Positions 1-9,553 of a stretch of 64,000 nucleotides of DNA are shown here, one piece after another. The translations under genes and the position numbers were made by a program. The notes below the pieces were generated by a model, which saw only the letters and a list, made by a program, of their open reading frames with translations, made no database searches and was not told the DNA's origin. How positions within the stretch are numbered: the stretch's first letter is position 1; every line of letters starts with the position of its first letter. This stretch comes from Bactericera cockerelli (taxonomy: Eukaryota; Arthropoda; Insecta; Hemiptera; Triozidae): NCBI GenBank assembly GCA_024516035.1, contig JAMCCL010000015.1, positions 62,001-126,000 of the forward strand, in the 5' to 3' direction.

Positions 1-400
1 AGAGAGGGGATCAGAAGTGATAGACAGAAAGAAAAGGGGTAAGAGATGAGGGGGGGGGGGGATAAAGAGGGATAGGGGGGAATAGAGAGGGTATAGAGGA
101 AACAACACCACCCGTCATACTTCTTAGGTGCCGTGTTAAGAGAGAAATAGAGAGAGAGGGTGAAAAAGAGATAGAGAAATAGGGAAAGAGAGAGAGAAAA
201 AGCAGAGAAAAAGAGAGATAGAGAGCATAAGAGCAAGGGTGCAAGAGAGAGAGAAAGGAAGGGAGGAGAAGAAAGGGACAGATAGAAAGAAAGGGAGAGA
301 GAAAAAAAGGGAGAGATAGAGAAGTACAGGGAGAGAAGAAAATGGAGGGAGAGAGAGAGTAAGAAAATAAGAATAGAAGTAGGATTAGTAGGAAAAAGTA
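1..400. repeat. GA-rich low-complexity tract
   Basis: Almost pure purine on the plus strand: short GAGA runs mixed with AAAG and GGGA units, including a 12-base G run near 50-60. Reading frames through it on the minus strand give only Ser/Leu/Phe-rich strings, so I see no gene. Confidence 0.9.
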
Positions 401-686
401 TTATATTGAAGAATTAATACAGTGAGGTATGTGAGGATTAATATATCAGACTCAGCAGATGAAACAAGGAGTGAAAGTTGGTGCTGAAAATATTGAAGTA
501 AGAAATTACCTAAATTGAGAAAATATATGGGGATAAAATGGAAAGCATACTAAAAATGCGTTTGAACTTTGCTGAGAATGTTTCGAACCTAAACCTTCTG
601 CGTTTGTTGTTATTGTCATTAAGGATTATTAATAATCAGCATCACAAAGTTTCCATGGCACGTTGTATACAGTTCGTACTTTGAGA
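401..686. other. No recognisable feature
   Basis: AT-rich sequence without an open frame, tRNA-like box or repeat that I can match elsewhere in the window. Confidence 0.5.
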
Positions 687-745
687 TTCGTACTTTGATG
701 GGTGACCATTCAAATTCAAAACCTCGTGATGCTGGTTATCCCCGG
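687..745 (+). mobile_element. 5S-rRNA-derived SINE fragment
   Basis: Resembles the 3' half of 5S rRNA (a 'GTACTT.GATGGGTGACC' core at 690-708) followed by the body sequence seen in the copy at 42841-42925 (CATTCAAATTCAAA..CCTC..GATGCTGG). A SINE-A-like tail (CTCAGGCTGGGTGAG) follows at about 750-770. The 5' half of the 5S region is missing. Confidence 0.55.
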
Positions 746-971
746 ACCCACTCAGGCTGGGTGAGTTTAAGTTGACTAGATATATGTAAGTTTCAAGCAA
801 ATGGAGGTTAAAACTCGCGACGTGATAAAAATCAATATGAAAATGCAATTGAAAGAGACAAAAAAGGTTTCTAATTCAGTGGTCACTCATCATGTCATAA
901 CCTCAATGGTTGCTGTTTACCTTAAGCGATATTACACCTTTAAAAACAATATTTCTTTTTTTTCCCCACAG

Positions 972-1105
972 AACCCCGACCCTCGAGTTATGAAGCCAAT
1001 TCCTAACCGATGGAAGCCAAAAGAAGAGAGTGTATACGGGACTTACGACAGACAAGCAGATAAGCTGATCAGTATCGAGAGTGTCACACCTAGGCGAATC
1101 ATCAG
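972..1105 (+). CDS. Internal exon of an unrecognised gene
   Basis: A 134-base exon. The acceptor is a T/C-rich tract ending TTTTTCCCCACAG at 959-971; the donor is CAG|GTAAGC at 1103-1111. The open frame starts exactly at 972 (AAC CCC GAC) and encodes 44 residues, including the Pro/Lys-rich start PRVMKPIPNRWKPKEE and a C-terminal SVTPRRII. Two bases (AG) are left over at the donor. The exon at 8345 starts with one base that completes an Arg codon and then stays open for 229 codons, so the two join in frame. The frame is also open upstream to 801, but that part looks intronic. I do not recognise the family; no transmembrane or signal segment is visible. Further exons must lie outside the window or were not found. 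Confidence 0.6.
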
Positions 1106-1749
1106 GTAAGCAAGAAAGTTCATAGATTTGAATTCGTAGGTACCTATTACCCTTTCTAACAAAATTAATTATTTGAAGATCAAGTAATGCATTGCACAAT
1201 GCATAATCACTAAGTTACACGGCGCGGCGATCATAGGAAATGATTTCTTGTTTTAATTACAAAAAAAAAAAAATGTCATTCGTTGGATAAATAAATGAAT
1301 TATATAGCACAGATCTCCTTGATCATTTAATTCAATTGGTTTCATGGGTTCATTGTTTTTATTGTGTAACAGATAGTTAATACAATACCTTCCAACCTCA
1401 AGCAAGATCAACCTTTGAATATTATCTACCCAAATTATCTTTGTTTTTATTTTCAATAATGATTTGACCCGGAAAACCGAAATGCTGTCTTTCCATCAGT
1501 AGTCCAGCTGTAAAATAAATTTTCATTAAAAACTTTTCTGAAACTTCCAAAAATATTTGTAAGTAACTCTATGAATTGTTGTAAAAGAAATTATGAATGT
1601 CTTACACAAAAATTCTCTTTTTTTTACAAAAAAAAAAAAAAATCTTCTTTTATACTTTGCCTTTTCCCAAACCAACTTGGGGTCGGCATGTTCAACCTCA
1701 TGGTTCAGGTTGGTTGGTTGGCTGGATGACCTTCATAACTTCATAACTC

Positions 1750-1883
1750 CAACGACTCTAATAAATTCATGTCCTGATTAGGTCGGGGGTTTTACCCTCC
1801 ACTCTCTGGGAATCGTATCAGCTACCCATATTAACCTCACCCAGCCTGGTTAGCCTGGTTCATTCTCACCCAGCCTGGTTAGG
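1750..1883 (-). mobile_element. SINE-A 3' part
   Basis: Reverse complement of the SINE-A body: 'CACCCAGCCTGG' (complement of CCAGGCTGGGTG), TTAACCTCACCC and GGGGGTTTTACCCTCCA are all present. The tRNA-like head is missing. The motif CACCCAGCCTGGTTAG occurs twice (about 1838 and 1868), a small internal duplication. Confidence 0.65.
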
Positions 1884-1920
1884 CGATTTCTGGCTAGGTT
1901 GGCAACCTAGCCAGAAATCG
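1884..1920. repeat. Perfect 18-bp hairpin
   Basis: Arms 1884-1901 (CGATTTCTGGCTAGGTTG) and 1903-1920 are exact reverse complements around a single G. It directly abuts the SINE-A fragment. Confidence 0.9.
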
Positions 1921-2344
1921 TACGTCAATTACACTTATCGTCATCTCCCATCAATTTTGCAATATCTCTTACGATTTCGTCTAAAATATTTGGATATAAT
2001 ATTTGTAAAAATTCGTCAATTAGGTGTCTTTTTTTATAGAATCATAGATATTATAACAAAAGATTTTTTTTTGCAAATTAATATTTTGTGTAAACATGCT
2101 TTTGATATTATAATTCTCTTAGTTTTAATGAAAACTTTACATGTACTTTATTTCAGTTCTATGTAAATTGTCTACTATTCTACATATTTAACTTTACTGC
2201 ATATAAAATTATATTTCCATGTAGCTTCATTCTCGCCCATCTAATGAGGCTTTGTGGGTTATCTCATTAGTGACTCTTGAGTTTAGTAACACAGCATTTG
2301 ATTTGTTTCACGATGCAGTTAGGGGTTCTCAAACTGAGAATTTC
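1921..2344. other. AT-rich intronic DNA, no feature
   Basis: Long A/T-rich stretch; the 69-codon open frame at 1957-2166 is Ile/Leu/Phe-rich and looks like chance. Confidence 0.5.
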
Positions 2345-2447
2345 ATTTCATTGTAAAAAAAATTTCATCGAAAAAATATTTTTTTTTTTACACAAACGAA
2401 CATTATACTTCCGATTTCTACTATTAGAAATTTATCGGAAGTAATAT
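2345..2447 (+). repeat. Rep1 3' end
   Basis: Contains the Rep1 terminal signature: a T run, then ACACAAACGAAC, then TTCCGATTTCTA..ATTAGAAATTTATCGGAA, which is self-complementary. See 40318-40625 for the fuller copy. Confidence 0.7.
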
Positions 2448-2457
2448 TGTATTCTAT

Positions 2458-2600
2458 AGCCAGCCTCCGTGGCGTCAGATCCCCAGTCGGAGTAGATTTT
2501 TCACACAGAAAATTCTATTCCCTCCGTTCATATGAGGCTGGCATTTTCGGCCCTACCCAGGCTGAGTGAGGTTAATGTGGGTACCTGGCACGATTTGGGA
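2458..2600 (+). mobile_element. SINE-A copy, truncated
   Basis: Starts AGCCAGCCTCCGTGGCGT and runs through the body (CACACAGAAAATTCT, GAGGCTGGC, CTACCCAGGCTG, GGTTAATGTGGGTA). Part of the tRNA-like head between the A and B boxes is deleted. Confidence 0.75.
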
Positions 2601-2677
2601 AAGAGCAAAGTGAAAAAAGAAGAAATTGAACTATGTTGTGAAGAACCCTCTGTTTCATACTCTTTCTTTGAGAAACC

Positions 2678-2816
2678 GACCTCAGTAGCTTGATCGATAA
2701 AGCGACGGATTTGTGACCTGGAGGTCGGTGGTTAATATCCCAAGTTCAGCAAAAATTTAGTAAAGCGAGTATGATTAGTTGTGATATCAGGAAAGTGATT
2801 AACACAAATATGATGA
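2678..2816 (+). mobile_element. SINE-B copy (tRNA-derived)
   Basis: Head ACCTCAGTAGCTTGATCGAT resembles a tRNA D-arm, and GGTCGGTGGTTAATATCCC is a decayed B box (GGTTCAAGTCC in the copy at 48332-48476). The body GTGATATCAGGAAAGTGATT and ACACAAATATGATG defines the family. Confidence 0.75.
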
Positions 2817-3119
2817 CGCTTTTATTGAGAAATTCGTTGAATCATTCCTTTTTGGTCAATATCAAATAAAATCAATGTTTTTTGTATTTGGTCAAGTTCA
2901 TAGGAAACTTATTAATCGGAGGGAAACAACCATAAAATTATACCCTTCTTTGGTAAAAAATGACTTTGCAGATCCCCTAACATAAAGCTCACAAAAGCCA
3001 ACTTTATCTGGCATCTCCTAATGATGTGTACGCCGCGAAGTGGGCCGAGTGGGGCTTTCAGAAAGTGCTGCCGAGGACATCTCTTATCTCGTAATTTTAA
3101 TGGGACACTTTCAAACTTA

Positions 3120-3350
3120 ACTCGGTTAGGAGGAAGGGGGAGGATGGGGGTGGGGTTAGGGAAGAGGGGAGAGAAAAATGGGTGGAGGGAGGAGAGATAA
3201 AAAAGAAGTTGAAGGGGGAGGGGGAGTGACGGAGAGACTAGATAGGGTGTGAATAGTAATAGGTGGAGAAGGGTTTGGCTATAGGGTGGAGATATTTAGG
3301 AGGTAAAATTTTACTCGATGAGGAGGGGGTAGAGAAAATGGCTGACGATT
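3120..3350. repeat. G-rich low-complexity tract
   Basis: Runs of GGGG with A and short T interruptions (GGAAGGGGGAGGATGGGGG). No coding frame. Confidence 0.75.
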
Positions 3351-3460
3351 TTTTTGCTATGGATTCATAATGATGACAATCAAGGATTTCCTAAAAACAT
3401 AATTTTAAACTCACATATTTTCCCAGCGTCGCGTCGATAGCACGTAGATTACAGCAGTTC

Positions 3461-3523
3461 TGTCACTGAAGTTAAACAATTTTCAGCAAGGTTAGGACTT
3501 GGATGAGTGCATGACTATTCCCG
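3461..3523 (+). mobile_element. 5S-rRNA-derived SINE fragment
   Basis: TCACTGAAGTTAAACAA..TTCAGCAAGGTTAGGACTTGGATGAGTG is a diverged form of the 5S rRNA internal promoter region and 3' half (TCACCGAAGTTAAGCAAC..GTTAGTACTTGGATGGGTGACC, known sequence). It is followed by ATTCCCGG. Confidence 0.65.
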
Positions 3524-3532
3524 GCCCCCCTA

Positions 3533-3590
3533 TAAGTATTCTACACATTATAGATGGCTATAAGTATTCTATACATTATAGATGAGAATA
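3533..3590. repeat. Local tandem duplication
   Basis: CTATAAGTATTCTACACATTATAGATGG is followed immediately by a second, nearly identical copy (two copies, about 28 bp each). Confidence 0.85.
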
Positions 3591-3785
3591 ATTTTACTTT
3601 ATCAATAAAAGCTCTTCTAATATAATTCGCATATGTAAGAAGATTATCTATTCTATTTCTAACAGTTCGAGTGTACTTTGTTTCAATGCTGCAGGCTAAG
3701 CGTACTTACTTGAGTAACGAGTAATGACACTTGCTGGGAATTGAAATAACCAGTGTCGGATTTAACATTGCCACAAATGCATTGG

Positions 3786-4500
3786 TTTTTTTTTTTTTTT
3801 TTTTTTTTTGGCTTTCTTTAAAGTGGCAGGGTTCTCACATGTGAGCTCTTCCACTGAACCACTATAGAGAAAAGGAAAGAAAGAAGAATAAGAAGAAAAA
3901 AAAAATATATAATAATAATAATAAAAAAGTAGAATAAAAAAGATAAATAAAAAAGAAAAGAAAAATTTAGTGGTGCTGCTCCAGACACAGCAGGGCGTCT
4001 GCCCTAAAACCATCGAGAGATAGCGCGTTTCTGGCACTGACAGGCAGAGAATTCCACAAGGGTGCTGCTGTGGTGTGGAACGAGATCTCATCTGCAGTGG
4101 TTCTATGTAATGCTATTTTTAGCATTTTGGTGGGTCTGGTGCTGTACTGGTTTGATCCAGAAAGGAATTCAAGGAATTCGATGAGGTATTCTGGACACTG
4201 CAAATTCAGTATTTTATGTACGAATAGTAGCACATGCAGCTGTCTTCGATTCTGTAATTTCAACCAACCAAGATCATCATAAGATTGAGAGACATGATCA
4301 TATCTGGCTAGGTTGGATACGAACTTCACACATGCATTCTGTGCTACTTGCAGTGATCTTTGCAATTCGCAACTAATTCCACCACAGTAAACAACATCAC
4401 AATAATCAAATATTGGAAAAACAAGGGCCTCAACTAGTTTTTTCTTGAGAGCTGTGGGGAAAACCTTCTTAAATTTACTCAATGTGTGAAGTGAGTAAAA
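3786..4500 (-). pseudogene. LINE 3' end: RT C-terminal region, 5'-truncated
   Basis: Minus-strand open frame 4482-3967 (171 codons) matches the region after the reverse transcriptase core in Jockey/CR1/RTE-type LINEs: 'LKKKLVEALVFPIFDYCDVV' near residues 12-31, then LQVAQNACVKFV, YDDLGWLKLQNRR and APLWNSLPVSARNA. The RT catalytic part is absent, so the copy is dead. Below the stop, a T/A-rich 3' UTR runs to a 24-base T run at 3786-3809, which is the poly(A) tail in minus orientation. No clear target duplication was found. Exact clade is uncertain. Confidence 0.8.
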
Positions 4501-4599
4501 TACCTTTCGACGTATTTCCGCAATATGCGGAACTTGGTGGTCAATAGTTCAGAGCAACGGTCTGATTACCTGTAGAGCACGGGGATAGTAATGCGCTAC

Positions 4600-4690
4600 T
4601 AGGATTATAAGACTAGGGCATTAACCGATCCCGGATTTTTATCCCAGTAGTCAAGGTCTGGTAATCCAGAGGTCACGGGTGTGAGTCATT
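4600..4690 (+). mobile_element. SINE-D-like head fragment
   Basis: GTAATCCAGAGGTCACGGGTGTGAGTC resembles the anticodon and B-box part of SINE-D (ATCCAGAGGTTCCAGAGGTCGCGGGTTC at 37115-37143). Short and diverged. Confidence 0.35.
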
Positions 4691-4745
4691 TTTCACAAAA
4701 TAATATCATATTTGGTATTTTGACTACATTATAATATGTTTTGCA

Positions 4746-4893
4746 GACCTCAGTAGCTTGATCAATAAGGACGCAGATTACTAACCTGGAGGTTGGTGGT
4801 TCAAGACCCGGATTCAGTGCAGATTTAGTAATCCGATTTTGAATAGTTGTTGATATCAATAAAGTGATTAACACAAATAAATATGATAACTTC
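4746..4893 (+). mobile_element. SINE-B copy
   Basis: Head GACCTCAGTAGCTTGATCAA, B-box-like GGTGGTTCAAGACCCGG, and body AAAGTGATTAACACAAATAA are all present; close to full length. Confidence 0.8.
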
Positions 4894-5342
4894 ATAATAA
4901 TTATTATTTAGGACTTGAGTATTGTATTGCGAAATCTTTTGCTTCCCCTTTTTCAAATATTAGGTATGTGCCTAGTTACACATTACACACTATGTATACT
5001 TGTATAGGTACTAATGTATAGTGTACAGGCATAAATATTTTGTCAAATTCACTTTTCTATTCTAACATGTATTCAGTGAGTAACGAGTAATTATATGGGG
5101 CCAAAACTTTGTAACGGCCTCAACTGTTTCACTTCAATAAAGAACCATATTTTTTTTTAATAATTGTGTTACATACTAGTGTTACATCAATTTGTTACAT
5201 ACTATATTATGTTATATTAAATTGAATTGAAAAATATTAATTAATTAGGGAGTTTCACAATAATCATTACTAATGAATATTTAAATAATAAATGTGGTCA
5301 AAAGACGTCACAATAATGTAATAACCTCATACGGCAAACCAA
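4894..5342. other. AT-rich intronic DNA, no feature
   Basis: No open frame or family match seen. Confidence 0.5.
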
Positions 5343-5379
5343 AACGATAATAATGAATTTATTATTCATTATTATCGTT
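5343..5379. repeat. 16-bp perfect hairpin
   Basis: AACGATAATAATGAAT (5343-5358) and its exact reverse complement (5364-5379), loop TTATT. Confidence 0.9.
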
Positions 5380-5539
5380 ATAGCAATCAAAAACAGAAGT
5401 GATTTGTATGCGCGCCGTGGAACATTTAGTTATGCAATATGCAATAAGTTCGACATACTTCCGTCATATTTCTCCCGAAGAAAAGGATTTTTCAGTTTCA
5501 GGTGCCTATTGTTTTTTTTCGGAGCTTGATGAATATGGT

Positions 5540-5640
5540 GGTGGAACTTGAATCCTGGAGGTCGGTGATTCGTGTCCAAATGTCGGTAAAAAATTAGCAG
5601 CGTGAGTTTGAGTAGTTGTGACATGAGGAAAGTGATTTGA
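5540..5640 (+). mobile_element. SINE-B 3' two thirds
   Basis: CCTGGAGGTCGGTGATTCGTGTCC (B-box zone) then GAGTTTGAGTAGTTGTGACAT and GGAAAGTGATT. The D-arm part is missing. Confidence 0.65.
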
Positions 5641-5799
5641 TTTATTTTTAAAGTAACCAGGTACGTATTATTTCTTGTAGGTAGGTATTTACCTATATTT
5701 ATTTACTGAGATTAAAAACGAGATTCTTTAGTCACGTTGTAACACCGGATTCACCACTGTCCTTTCCAGCTTTGAAAATGCTCCAATAATTTAGTGGCC

Positions 5800-6540
5800 T
5801 CTCATACCTCTTTTCCTCTCTATCTCTTTATCTCTCTTCCTCCCCTCTTTCTCCCCTTCCCAATCTAATTCTTCTTCTCCCTCAATGTTCTAACCACACT
5901 CTTTCTACACCAATCTGTGTCTTTGTCACTCGCATCCTATCTCTCTTACTCTTCAAGTCATGTCTGTAATCCTATCTCTCTTACTCGCATCCTATCTCTC
6001 TTACTCTTCAAGTCATGTCTGTAATCTCGTCTGCACAGTCAAGATTGCTTCCTTTTTTATCCCTCTTATCTCATAGTCTCTCTCTCTCTCTAAATATATA
6101 TTTAGAAACCTCTTTACTCTCTTTATCCCATATTTTTCTATTGTATTTAAAGTCCCATTCTCGTATTCTCAACTTTTCTCTTCTTCCCACATTTCTATCT
6201 TTCTTCCGAAATCTCTCTTACATCTTCATTTTTCACCCCAAACATACTCTCTCTCTCTCTCTCTGTCTATCCCCGTGTCCATCTTTTTTTAAAAATCTTC
6301 TATCCCCCCTTTCTTCCACAACCTCTTCTACCCTCTCTGTCTCTCTCTTTCTCCCTTACTACTTTGTATCTGCCCTCTCACAACCCCATTTTCTCCCTCC
6401 CTTTTCGCCTGCTCTTATCTTTATCTCTCTATACATCTCTCTTTTTCTCTCCACCTTATAGTTTAAATTCCCCTCTCTCTCTTTCTCTTTCACGCCTCCC
6501 TATATTCCTCTTTGAATCTCTCTACCACCAGCAGATAATT
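5800..6540. repeat. TC-rich tract
   Basis: Polypyrimidine on the plus strand (TCTCTC, TTTCTC, CCCTCT). The sequence around TCTTCAAGTCATGTCTGTAATC is repeated at 5952 and 6006, a local duplication of about 54 bp. The long open frame 6015-6461 is Ser/Leu/Phe repeat and not a gene. Confidence 0.9.
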
Positions 6541-6771
6541 AACTTCCATTCCTTTCCCCGGGCGGTCTAAAGCTGATCTCGCAAAGTTTGAGTTCTCTTC
6601 ATTCAAGATTCCCGCACAATCTCAAGTGGTATACTCCATTATTTTTTTGGAAATTTATCAAGGGCTTAGGTTATTGTATGTATACACTCATAAGAGACTT
6701 ACTGCCTTTTCGATTAATATTTATTTATTTGTCTTAATTTGTAAATATAAAATTTGCAAGACCATTATCAC

Positions 6772-6826
6772 ACATCTCGGCCGAATTGTAAAGAACGTCT
6801 TATACAAAGAAAGAAAGAGCTCTTAG
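6772..6826 (-). repeat. Rep2 copy
   Basis: Reverse complement of the Rep2 core (CTTTCTTTGTATA.GACGTTCTT, then TCGGCCGA); see 16998-17061. Confidence 0.65.
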
Positions 6827-6868
6827 CTTCCTCCTTTTATTATTTTTATTGCATTTTATTATTATTAG

Positions 6869-7045
6869 CCAGATTCCGTGGCGCAACGGTTGTGACTACT
6901 GCCCGTGGTCCAGAGTTTGATCCCCGGCTGGAGCAGAATTTTCACATAGAAAATTCTGTTCCCCCCAAACTCGTGAGGCTGGCCTTTACAGCCCTACCCA
7001 GGCTGGGTGAGTTTAATGTAGGTAATTTTTTAAAATATGGTCACC
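6869..7045 (+). mobile_element. SINE-A copy, 5' part
   Basis: A-box-like TGGCGCAACGGTTGTGACTA, B-box GAGTTTGATCCCCGG, then CACATAGAAAATTCTGTTCC and ACCCAGGCTGGGTGAGTTTA. The 3' third is lost. Confidence 0.8.
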
Positions 7046-7239
7046 AGTGGCGTGATTTGATTTATTTTCGAGTAATAATAAAGGCTCTGTGATGTTCACA
7101 ACAATTAATTTTCTATCCTAAAAGATACTCACAGTCTCTTTCCCTCTTCCAATAAATTTCTCTTTGTGCCCATCATCTCCCATTCCATGTAGTGTCTGAT
7201 AGTGTGTTCCGGCCGTCAACATTAATTAACCACCCCTCT

Positions 7240-7470
7240 TTTAATCAATTTTTGCTCTCTCTCTATGTAAATTAATTCTGTTGAGATAGAAGAAACACGA
7301 GAAAAAGAAAGTGAGAGGAAGTATAAGAAAGAGAAAAAGCATAGGAGAGAGAAATGGAGAGAAAAAATTGGAGAAAAAGATAGATAGAGGAGAAATAGGA
7401 GAGTGAAAAAGAGAGGAAATATAGAAGACAAAAAGATAAAGGAAATATAACCAGATAGAAAGGTGAAAGT
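7240..7470. repeat. GA-rich tract
   Basis: Purine-rich plus strand (GAGAGAAATGGAGAG). Together with 7620-8010 it forms a mostly purine stretch. Confidence 0.85.
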
Positions 7471-7515
7471 GATTGCCATAGGCAATAACTCCGCCCTTTA
7501 GTTAGGACATATGTT
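7460..7515 (+). repeat. Rep3 short dispersed repeat
   Basis: GGTGAAAGTGATTGCCATAG, GCAATAACTCCGCCCTTTAG and TTAGGACATAT recur almost unchanged at 47447-47515. It could be the 3' end of a LINE; only the shared 50-bp block is seen. Confidence 0.5.
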
Positions 7516-7619
7516 TTTATGTATTTTTCTATTCTTTTTCATTTTTATTGTATATCTTGTTTACTTTTTTTTCATTGTTAAAATTATTATTTGTATTATA
7601 CATATGTCCATTTATATCT

Positions 7620-8010
7620 AATAAAGTGTAACATAATAATAGAAAGTGAGAAATTGATAGACGTAATATAAAAGAGAGAAAGAGATGTAAAAAAAGGATA
7701 AGAAAAGGAAAGTGTAAAAAAAAAGATAACGAGAAAAAAGAAAATACGAGTATAAACAGATAGAGTGAGAAAAAGAAAGAGGATGTATAGGAGAGAAAAA
7801 GTGACCGAGATAGTTGAAGGAAGGGAGAGGAAAAAGAGAAGAAGAGAGAATTGGAAATACGAGCAATAGAAAATTAAGCAATGGGGGGACATACGTAAAA
7901 AAAAACGGGAGGGAGGGAGAAAGAAGGAAGGAAAGAGATGGAGGGAGAAGGAGGAATGAAGGGTTTAGAAAAGGGAGGGATGAGAGAGGGAGAGAGCGGA
8001 ATGATTACAT
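7620..8010. repeat. GA-rich tract
   Basis: AAAGAGAGAAAGAG and GGAGGGAGAAAG units; the frames through it are Lys/Glu/Arg strings. Confidence 0.85.
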
Positions 8011-8089
8011 TATCAGTGTTTTCTACCCTTTCCCCCTACTGTCACTAGAGGCCTCTCAAATTACACACGGCCATTTCCGCCTCCAGCCC

Positions 8090-8344
8090 TTTTTTATCAA
8101 TTACCTTCCTCTTAGGTCTTCTCTTTTCAGCTCTTTCTCTTCTCTCTTTTCTTTAGCTATTTATTCTCTATCGTTTTTTCTCTCTCCCTATCTCTTATCT
8201 CTCTTTCTTTCCACTTAAGTTTTCATCCTCTCATTTTTTTAGTTATCTCTTTTATTAAGTTCTCTTTCCACTTTCTTCTCTTTTTATCTATCTCGTTTTT
8301 TCTCTTTCCATCTAACTGTCGTCTTTCCTTTTTTATAATTACAG
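8090..8344 (+). promoter_or_regulatory. Polypyrimidine tract and 3' splice site
   Basis: A long TC/T-rich stretch ends TCTTTCCTTTTTTATAATTACAG at 8322-8344, an excellent acceptor for the exon starting at 8345. Confidence 0.6.
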
Positions 8345-9032
8345 ACGATCCAAGTACATCGACAAACTTCAGGACTCTTCCCCACTCTGCACACCTCGTC
8401 GATTCGAACACCGACCCTCGGACTACCGAGACGTCCGTCAACCACTCGAGTCAAAACACCGCCTCCCCGTGCGTCAAAACAAACCCACACCATCAGGCCA
8501 AAAACAAAGTCTCAAAATTCAAAGTCTCAAAAACGCTCCAAGCTCGAGAAAATCAAGAGGCGATACTCGCTCGACGAGCAATGAGACACTGAGTCAAGAT
8601 GAAGAGGAGAGATTGATTAGCGAGCGCGAGAGGGGAACAGGAGAGAAAAGTAGGGGAAAGGGAGAGAAAGTGAAAGGTGGGGGTGAAAGGAGAAGAGAGG
8701 AGGAGTGTACGCGTGTCGTGGAGGGGGGCAGTCCTCGGCGCGTACGCTTCGACTTGTCAGTTCATGTGCGACCGCGGACCCGATCACATCGGTCCCCGAC
8801 TTCCAGTGCGCCGGAGAGTCGTTTCAGTTCCGCGGATTGTCGATTCGTTGCCGCGAATTCCAAAGTTGTTGCCGCGGGTTGTCGTGTCGCTGCGGCGGAT
8901 TCCCGGACCGCCATTGGCACCGTGGCGCTGTTGCAGGCGGCCAGGGAAAACGAAGAAGCGAACCTCTACCAGGCACTAGCTGGACTTGGACCGGACTCGG
9001 AAGACGTAAACACGAGTGACAACACTGGACGG
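8345..9032 (+). CDS. Large exon of the unrecognised gene
   Basis: A 688-base exon between a strong acceptor (ATTACAG, AG at 8343-8344) and the donor CGG|GTGAGT (GT at 9033-9034). The first base completes an Arg codon with the exon at 972-1105. The frame from 8346 is open for 229 codons and the exon ends at a codon boundary. The protein begins RSKYIDKLQDSSPLC, then a Ser/Thr/Lys-rich part, an acidic-basic low-complexity stretch (DEEERLISERERG and RGKGEKVKGGGERRR), a PRRVRFDLSVHV segment, an Ala/Val imperfect repeat (VAANSKVVAAGCRVAAADSR) and an acidic end (LGPDSEDVNTSDN). It is probably mostly disordered. Base composition changes sharply to GC- and CpG-rich relative to the AT-rich surroundings, as expected for an exon. 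Two other frames are open for about 100 codons but not across the exon. I do not recognise the protein. Confidence 0.65.
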
Positions 9033-9151
9033 GTGAGTTGCGGTGCCTCCTTTTTTATGCTTGAAAAAAAAACCCCCCATTAAAATTTAAAGCTGGTATT
9101 CAACCGAGTGCAACTTTTTGTTTCGAAACATTTCGCATCATTTTGTCAAAT

Positions 9152-9213
9152 CAAATGAGATCGAATCCCATAACACTTCCAATGGGAAGTGTTATGGGAT
9201 TCGATCTCATTTG
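9152..9213. repeat. Perfect 29-bp hairpin, 4-base loop
   Basis: Arm 9152-9180 and arm 9185-9213 are exact reverse complements; the loop is AATG. It lies about 120 bases after the donor of the preceding exon, inside the presumed next intron. No TA or other duplication is obvious at its edges. Confidence 0.95.
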
Positions 9214-9487
9214 AATATAAAGGAAGAACGGAGCATGAAACGTTGCGAAACGCTTCGTAACAATTGTAATGTTGCGAGACAAAATGTTGCGGCCTTAGCA
9301 CTACATTGACGGAGTTTCTACCCTGGTCTTGGTAAAGATGAAGGAGTGGGTTAGTCTTGTGTGACCTATTCTGAGACGAGTTAGCACCACCTCCTCGTAT
9401 CTAAAACTAAGTTCTCAGTGTAAATTATTTTTTATTTATATTTGGTTATGTGAAAGGTACGGTTGAACCTGGGTAAACAGAGCGCTG
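9214..9487. other. No recognisable feature
   Basis: Somewhat CG-containing sequence (GAAACGTTGCGAAACGCTTCG) near the hairpin, then AT-rich DNA. The short open frame 9118-9309 passes through the hairpin and is not credible. Confidence 0.4.
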
Positions 9488-9534
9488 TCTCTTTTTTGTA
9501 TATTGAGTTCTTCACACCTCGGCCGAAGTGTTTG
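9488..9534 (+). repeat. Rep2 copy, diverged
   Basis: TTGTATATTGAGTTCTTCAC then ACCTCGGCCGAAGTGTTTGAT; one change breaks the Rep2 palindrome. Confidence 0.65.
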
Positions 9535-9553
9535 ATAGCAAAGTACCGGCAAT

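Larger units (their letters stand above)
1106..8344 (+). other. Intron between the two exons
   Basis: Bounded by GTAAGC at 1106 and TTTTTTATAATTACAG at 8344, about 7.2 kb. It contains no host ORF that I can support. It is filled with SINE-A, SINE-B, 5S-SINE and Rep1 fragments, a minus-strand LINE 3' end (3786-4500), and long TC and GA tracts. Confidence 0.5.

Noticed and set aside
4070..4282. Plus-strand open frame
   Set aside because: It is the shadow of the minus-strand LINE ORF at 3967-4482.
6015..6461. 148-codon open frame as a gene
   Set aside because: It lies in a TC-rich tract and encodes only Ser/Leu/Phe/Pro strings. The same applies to 25767-26360, 26098-26514, 26528-26904, 27312-27723, 31813-32253, 46270-46569, 41173-41745 (minus) and 53257-53694 (minus).
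8677..9019. Two alternative 100-codon frames in exon two
   Set aside because: Neither is open across the exon nor in phase with the upstream exon; the chosen frame is.
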